Shown here in pieces: positions 7,532 to 10,682 of a DNA stretch of 10,682 nt; the first letter of the stretch is position 1, and the number at the start of each line of letters is the position of its first letter. This stretch comes from Streptococcus oralis. GTDB lineage: Bacteria; Bacillota; Bacilli; Lactobacillales; Streptococcaceae. A model generated the notes under the pieces. It worked only from the letters and a program-made list of their open reading frames with translations. It was not told the origin of the DNA and did no database searches. The position numbers and the translations under genes were made by a program. The DNA lies in NCBI GenBank assembly GCA_905370255.1, contig CAJPKC010000017.1, positions 1-10,682 on the forward strand. Direction: 5' to 3'.

Positions 7532-7540
7532 ATTATACCA
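7532..7540 (-). promoter_or_regulatory. Extended -10 promoter of the gdpP operon
   Basis: TGGTATAAT on the minus strand is a perfect extended -10 (TG-N-TATAAT), which does not need a strong -35; none is seen at 16-18 bases (TCGCTT). Transcription would start near 7525, giving a leader of about 13 bases that contains the gdpP ribosome binding site. No other promoter is evident before rplI, dnaB or veg, so this one probably drives all four genes. Confidence 0.75.
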
Positions 7541-7610
7541 TATTTGCACTGAAAAAGCGACCTTTAAAGAAGGAATAGCACTTGTGCTCAAATGTAGTAA
7601 TCATGAATAC

Positions 7611-7645
7611 AAAAGGTGGTTTACACTAGTGTAAACCACCTTTTT
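7611..7645 (-). terminator. Palindromic terminator after hpf
   Basis: Bases 7611-7644 form a perfect palindrome with 17-base arms (AAAAGGTGGTTTACACT and its complement, CTAG at the tip). It begins about 20 bases after the hpf stop codon. The arms end in A and T runs, so the hairpin is followed by four to five Ts on either strand and could work in both directions. It separates hpf from the gdpP promoter. Confidence 0.88.
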
Positions 7646-7664
7646 AATCTAAGCATATTAAGTA

Positions 7665-8213
7665 TTATGATTCTTTCACTTCAAGAAGACCAATATCTCC
7701 ATCTTCGCGTCGATAAATGACATTTGTTGTTTCATCTTCAACATCGATATAGATGAAGAAATCATGCCCCAATAAGTCCATCTGAAGAAGTGCTTCTTCA
7801 AGGTCCATTGGTTTTAAATCAATTTGTTTTGAACGAACAACTTTAGCTTGAGCCCCATCTGTCTCTTCAACCAAAGCATCTGTAAATAATTGGCTAGTAG
7901 AAACTTTATTTCTGTTCTTACGTTCAATTTTAGTTTTGTTTTTACGGATTTGACGTTCAATCTTATCTGTCACCAAATCAATAGATCCATACATATCTTG
8001 AGAAACATCTTCTGCACGAAGAGTAATAGATCCAAGTGGAATTGTTACTTCTACCTTAGCAGTCTTTTCACGATACACTTTCAAATTTACACGTGCATCT
8101 AGTTCTTGATCTGCTTGGAAGTATTTTTCGATCTTTTCGAGTTTAGAAACTACATAATCACGAATTGCTTCTGTTACTTCTAGGTTTTCACCACGGATAC
8201 TATATTTAATCAT
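7665..8213 (-). CDS. hpf: Long ribosome hibernation promoting factor
   Basis: Long HPF binds the 30S subunit in the decoding region and pairs two 70S ribosomes into inactive 100S dimers when growth slows. The protein has 182 residues, the usual size for the long form. The N-terminal domain (about 1-100, MIKYSIRGENLEVTEAIRDYV) has the beta-alpha-beta fold with a basic helix RQIRKNKTKIERKNRNK (88-104) that contacts rRNA. After a variable linker, the C-terminal dimerisation domain (about 125-182) shows VVRSKQIDLKPMDLEEA and NVIYRREDGDIGLLE. AAGAAGG, seven bases before the ATG, supports the start. It has its own promoter in the 79-base gap after comFC, but no clear terminator precedes it, so competence transcripts may also cover it. 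The palindromic terminator follows. Confidence 0.95.
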   Translation of the reverse strand: MIKYSIRGENLEVTEAIRDYVVSKLEKIEKYFQADQELDARVNLKVYREKTAKVEVTIPLGSITLRAEDVSQDMYGSIDLVTDKIERQIRKNKTKIERKNRNKVSTSQLFTDALVEETDGAQAKVVRSKQIDLKPMDLEEALLQMDLLGHDFFIYIDVEDETTNVIYRREDGDIGLLEVKES

Positions 8214-8254
8214 ATAAGTACCTTCTTTCTAAACATATTTGTTTTTCTATATTT

Positions 8255-8283
8255 ATTATAACGCTTTCAAAAAATTATTGCAA
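8255..8283 (-). promoter_or_regulatory. Probable vegetative promoter of hpf
   Basis: On the minus strand TTGCAA (8278-8283) and TATAAT (8255-8260) are 17 bases apart, the ideal spacing. The -10 is perfect and the -35 matches four of six bases. The predicted leader is about 35 bases and contains the hpf ribosome binding site. The -35 begins only ten bases after the comFC stop codon. Confidence 0.7.
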
Positions 8284-8292
8284 TCTTTTTCC

Positions 8293-8955
8293 TCATCTTA
8301 CGAGGGAAAATGTTCTAACCTCTTCTGCTCCTGCATTCTCTAGCATACTCTTGACACGGTTAACAGTCGCTCCTGTCGTATAAATATCATCAATCAATAG
8401 AATCTTCTTTGGAATCCTACTGTCTTCTTTAATAAAAAACGGAAGTTCCGTGGCCAAACGCTCTGAACGATTTTTAGAAGAACTTGCTTTTTCTTCTCTT
8501 TTCCCTAATGCGTCCTGATGGGAAAGTCCTGCAGCCTCTATTAGGCCTGCAACCTGATTAAAACCTCTTTTTGCATACCTCTCAGGGCTTAACGGTATTA
8601 AAATAAAATGGTAATCCTTGTATTTTTTTAAATTATCTTTTAAAATCATAGCAAAAACTTTTCGGAGAATATAATCGCCATCAAATTTGTAACGATTAAA
8701 GAAGTCTTTCATTGCTTGATTATAAGTAAAAATCGCTTCATGACTTACTTCAAACCCTTCTTTACACCAAAGTTGACAATCTTGACACGATGTTGACACC
8801 CCTTTTTTATAACAATTTGGGCAATGTTCTTCCCCAATCATTTCAAAACTTGAGTAACAAGCTAAACAAAGTGAGCCCTCCTCCTTTTTCAAAAAAAGAA
8901 GCTCTCCAAAGGTTAGATTTTTCTTCAAATGTTGTCCACAAAGTAAACAAATCAT
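8293..8955 (-). CDS. comFC: ComFC-type competence phosphoribosyltransferase-like protein
   Basis: ComFC is needed for uptake of single-stranded DNA during transformation and acts with ComFA at the inner face of the membrane. Its exact chemistry is not established. The 220 residues begin with a cysteine-rich zinc-binding part: CLLC (3-6), CLAC (30-33), CPNC (45-48) and CQDC (57-60), with a further C64. The C-terminal phosphoribosyltransferase-like domain follows (about 95-220), with the PRPP-loop motif ILLIDDIYTTGAT (185-197) and RYAKRGFNQ (126-134), both typical for the ComF/GntX group. No membrane segment is present. Its ATG overlaps the comFA stop (ATGA), so the two are probably coupled in translation and share the ComX box before comFA. 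The related GntX of Gram-negatives is the alternative family name. Confidence 0.94.
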   Translation of the reverse strand: MICLLCGQHLKKNLTFGELLFLKKEEGSLCLACYSSFEMIGEEHCPNCYKKGVSTSCQDCQLWCKEGFEVSHEAIFTYNQAMKDFFNRYKFDGDYILRKVFAMILKDNLKKYKDYHFILIPLSPERYAKRGFNQVAGLIEAAGLSHQDALGKREEKASSSKNRSERLATELPFFIKEDSRIPKKILLIDDIYTTGATVNRVKSMLENAGAEEVRTFSLVR

Positions 8956-10250
8956 AAGCCTGCCTCCTTGTTCATCAGCTTGATTTCCTTTATAGCATTC
9001 TTAATCGAACGGTTTAATCCATTATGAAAGAAAATTAAATCTCCTGTTGGCCTATCCATGCTACGACCTACACGTCCTCCAATTTGAATGAGACTTGATT
9101 TTGTAAAAAGACGATGGTTTGCTTCTACGACACAGACATCAACACAAGGGAAGGTAACTCCGCGCTCCAATATTGTTGTGCTTATCAATATGGTCAATTC
9201 CCTATCCCTAAAAGCTTGAACTTGCTCTAATCTATCTTCAGTAACTGAGGATACGAAACCAATTTTCTCATTCGGAAACTCTAGCTGCAAGATTTCCTTC
9301 AACTTCTCTCCCTTTGTAATTTCTGATGCAAATATTAGTAAGGGGTAGCCAGTTCTTCTCTGGTTTTCAACATATCTTTTTAACTTTAATGGTAGGCGAA
9401 ACTTATCCAAACATTTATCCAGATCAGATAGCCAGACGGGTTTTGGAATAATTAAAGGATTCCCATGGAACCGCCTTGGTAGGCTTAGTCGTTTTAGTTC
9501 CCCTAGTCGAACCTTCTTATCCAACTCATCTGTAGAAGTTGCAGTGAGAAAAATTCTGAGTCCATTTTCCTTTACACAATTCTTTACAGCTTTGTAAAGC
9601 ATCTTGTTGTCAACATAGGGAAAAGCATCTACTTCATCTACTATTAGTAAATCAAAAGCGTGATAAAACTTTAATAATTGATGAGTTGTTGCAACAACTA
9701 GTGGTGTCCGAAAGTATGGTTCAGACTCACCATGCAGTAAAGCTATTTCGCAAGCAAAGTCATTCTGCAATCGCTTATACAATTCCAAACAAACATCTAT
9801 CCGTGGACTTGCTAGACAAACTGCGCCACCATCATTAATAACTTTCGCAACAACTTTATAAATCATCTCTGTCTTCCCAGCGCCAGTCACTGCATGAACT
9901 AAAGTCGGTTGCTGGTTCTCTACTGCCTGAAGTAATCCTTCTTTTACTTTCTCTTGAAATGGAGTCAATTGTCCCTTCCATTTAAGAACATCTTGTTTAG
10001 GAAAATCTTCTTGAGGGAAATAATATAAGGCCTGATCACTCCTAACTCGCTTCATCAACAAACATTCTCTGCAGTAATGAGCATTAATAGGTAGAGACCA
10101 TTCATCTTGAATCATACTATCACATCGTTGACAGAAGAGTTTCCCCTTCTCTTTTCTCATGCTTGGCAGCTTCTCCGCCAGTTGTCGTTCTTCAGGGCTT
10201 AATTCTTGTTCTGTAAAAAGTCGACCAAGATAATTTGGATTTATTTTCAT
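8952..10250 (-). CDS. comFA: ComFA competence DNA helicase/translocase
   Basis: ComFA is a DEAD-box-like superfamily 2 ATPase at the cytoplasmic side of the uptake machine, thought to pull incoming single-stranded DNA through ComEC. The 432 residues are the pneumococcal length. A zinc finger with two CxxC pairs comes first (C40, C43, C60, C63). RecA domain 1 has Walker A AVTGAGKT (120-127), Walker B DEVD (205-208) and the TAT motif (236-238). RecA domain 2 has ISTTILERGVTFP (356-368) and motif VI QIGGRVGR (389-396) with its arginine fingers. There is no real Shine-Dalgarno sequence before the ATG, and the ComX box is only seven bases away. The N-terminal residues MK-NPNYLGRLFTE also occur in the pneumococcal protein as I remember it, which supports this start over the next ATG (residue 31). 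Confidence 0.95.
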   Translation of the reverse strand: MKINPNYLGRLFTEQELSPEERQLAEKLPSMRKEKGKLFCQRCDSMIQDEWSLPINAHYCRECLLMKRVRSDQALYYFPQEDFPKQDVLKWKGQLTPFQEKVKEGLLQAVENQQPTLVHAVTGAGKTEMIYKVVAKVINDGGAVCLASPRIDVCLELYKRLQNDFACEIALLHGESEPYFRTPLVVATTHQLLKFYHAFDLLIVDEVDAFPYVDNKMLYKAVKNCVKENGLRIFLTATSTDELDKKVRLGELKRLSLPRRFHGNPLIIPKPVWLSDLDKCLDKFRLPLKLKRYVENQRRTGYPLLIFASEITKGEKLKEILQLEFPNEKIGFVSSVTEDRLEQVQAFRDRELTILISTTILERGVTFPCVDVCVVEANHRLFTKSSLIQIGGRVGRSMDRPTGDLIFFHNGLNRSIKNAIKEIKLMNKEAGL

Positions 10251-10257
10251 ACTTCTT

Positions 10258-10265
10258 TATTCGTA
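10258..10265 (-). promoter_or_regulatory. ComX (cin/com) box of the comFA-comFC operon
   Basis: The minus strand reads TACGAATA, a perfect match to the competence sigma factor box, with Ts directly before it (TTTTACGAATA reading from 10268). This is the only perfect copy I noticed in the window. It ends seven bases before the comFA ATG, so transcription would begin at or next to the start codon. Confidence 0.9.
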
Positions 10266-10293
10266 AAATCTAGAACTTTAGGTTATTTTTTAG

Positions 10294-10299
10294 TACAAT
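10294..10299 (+). promoter_or_regulatory. Probable -10 element of the YigZ-family gene, leaderless start
   Basis: TACAAT on the plus strand, five of six bases of the consensus, separated from the ATG at 10306 by six bases (AAAAAT). The best -35 at 17 bases is a weak TAGAAC. No Shine-Dalgarno sequence exists in the AT-rich stretch before the ATG. Together this predicts a transcript that begins at the start codon. Confidence 0.5.
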
Positions 10300-10305
10300 A
10301 AAAAT

Positions 10306-10682
10306 ATGGAATTTAGAACGATAAAAGAGGACGGACAAGTCCAAGAAGAAATCAAAAAATCTCGCTTTATTTGCCATTCAAAGCGTGTCTATAGCGAGGA
10401 AGAAGCCCGTGCTTTCATTACTGCTATAAAAAAAGAGCACTATAAAGCGACCCATAACTGCTCTGCTTTTATCATAGGTGAACGTAGTGAAATCAAACGA
10501 ACCAGTGATGATGGGGAGCCAAGTGGAACTGCTGGTGCACCTATGCTAGGAGTTTTGGAAAATCACAATTTAACCAACGTCTGTGTAGTTGTTACCCGTT
10601 ATTTTGGTGGTATTAAGCTAGGGGCTGGGGGGCTCATTCGCGCTTCTGCAGGTAGGGTTTCCTTCGCTGTCAAAGAAATTGG
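10306..10682 (+). CDS. YigZ/IMPACT-family protein, 3' end cut by window (partial)
   Basis: A conserved cytoplasmic protein of the YigZ (UPF0029/IMPACT) family. Its biochemical role in bacteria is unclear; eukaryotic IMPACT relates to the translation regulator GCN1. The first 125 codons are visible from ATG at 10306 with an open frame to the edge. Family motifs are ATHNCSAFIIG (48-58), SDDGEPSGTAG (67-77) and the hallmark RYFGGIKLGAGGLIRA (98-113). The family usually has about 210 residues, so a C-terminal ferredoxin-like domain should follow outside the window. It is the only plus-strand gene here and diverges from comFA across 55 bases that must hold both promoters. The frame has no better upstream start; the ATG lacks a Shine-Dalgarno sequence. 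Confidence 0.92.
   Translation, partial: MEFRTIKEDGQVQEEIKKSRFICHSKRVYSEEEARAFITAIKKEHYKATHNCSAFIIGERSEIKRTSDDGEPSGTAGAPMLGVLENHNLTNVCVVVTRYFGGIKLGAGGLIRASAGRVSFAVKEI

Noticed and set aside
8283..8310. Inverted repeat at the end of comFC (TTTTC-CCTC with GAGG-AAAAA)
   Set aside because: The stem is interrupted by a C-A mismatch and is followed by A-rich sequence, not a T run, on the transcribed strand.
1..10682. Search for a new defence, mobile or secondary-metabolite system
   Set aside because: Every gene belongs to a known family in a conserved streptococcal order; there are no transposase, integrase, toxin-antitoxin, attachment-site or CRISPR signals.

Overview
The window is chromosomal DNA from a low-GC Gram-positive coccus, almost certainly a Mitis-group streptococcus (S. 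mitis, S. oralis, S. infantis or S. pneumoniae-like). From memory the protein sequences are very close to pneumococcal homologues. A choline-binding, CHAP-domain murein hydrolase of the CbpD type implies phosphocholine-decorated teichoic acid. No tRNA, rRNA, CRISPR array, insertion sequence or prophage gene was found. The window is fully packed: no stretch above 150 bases lacks a gene.

Layout. Every gene but the last lies on the minus strand, so transcription runs from right to left. (1) At the right edge the plus-strand 5' part of a YigZ/IMPACT gene diverges from comFA. (2) comFA and comFC form a late-competence operon with an ATGA overlap, led by a perfect ComX (cin/com) box. (3) hpf, the long ribosome hibernation factor, has its own promoter but no convincing terminator separates it from comFC. 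(4) A near-perfect palindromic terminator closes hpf. (5) An extended -10 promoter starts a four-gene operon: gdpP/pde1 (c-di-AMP phosphodiesterase), rplI (L9), dnaB/dnaC-type replicative helicase, and a veg homologue. Two of its junctions are ATGA overlaps, and a rho-independent terminator ends it. (6) cbpD follows, with a probable ComX box placed directly against that terminator. (7) polA (DNA polymerase I) runs off the left edge and lacks its last part.

How it fits together. Two ComX-type transcription units (comFA-comFC for uptake of transforming DNA, cbpD for lysis of neighbouring non-competent cells) flank a housekeeping block for replication, ribosomes and c-di-AMP. This arrangement is known from pneumococcus. 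The junction cbpD-polA is different from the pneumococcal order I remember, in which polA lies on the other side of oriC, and it fits an inversion around the origin.

I found no new multi-gene system. The more interesting observations are regulatory. Three genes (polA, comFA, the YigZ gene) have a -10-like element only 6-7 bases before the start codon and no Shine-Dalgarno sequence, which predicts leaderless mRNAs. The cbpD promoter and the terminator before it share the same T-rich tract, and the predicted cbpD mRNA would begin with a small hairpin.
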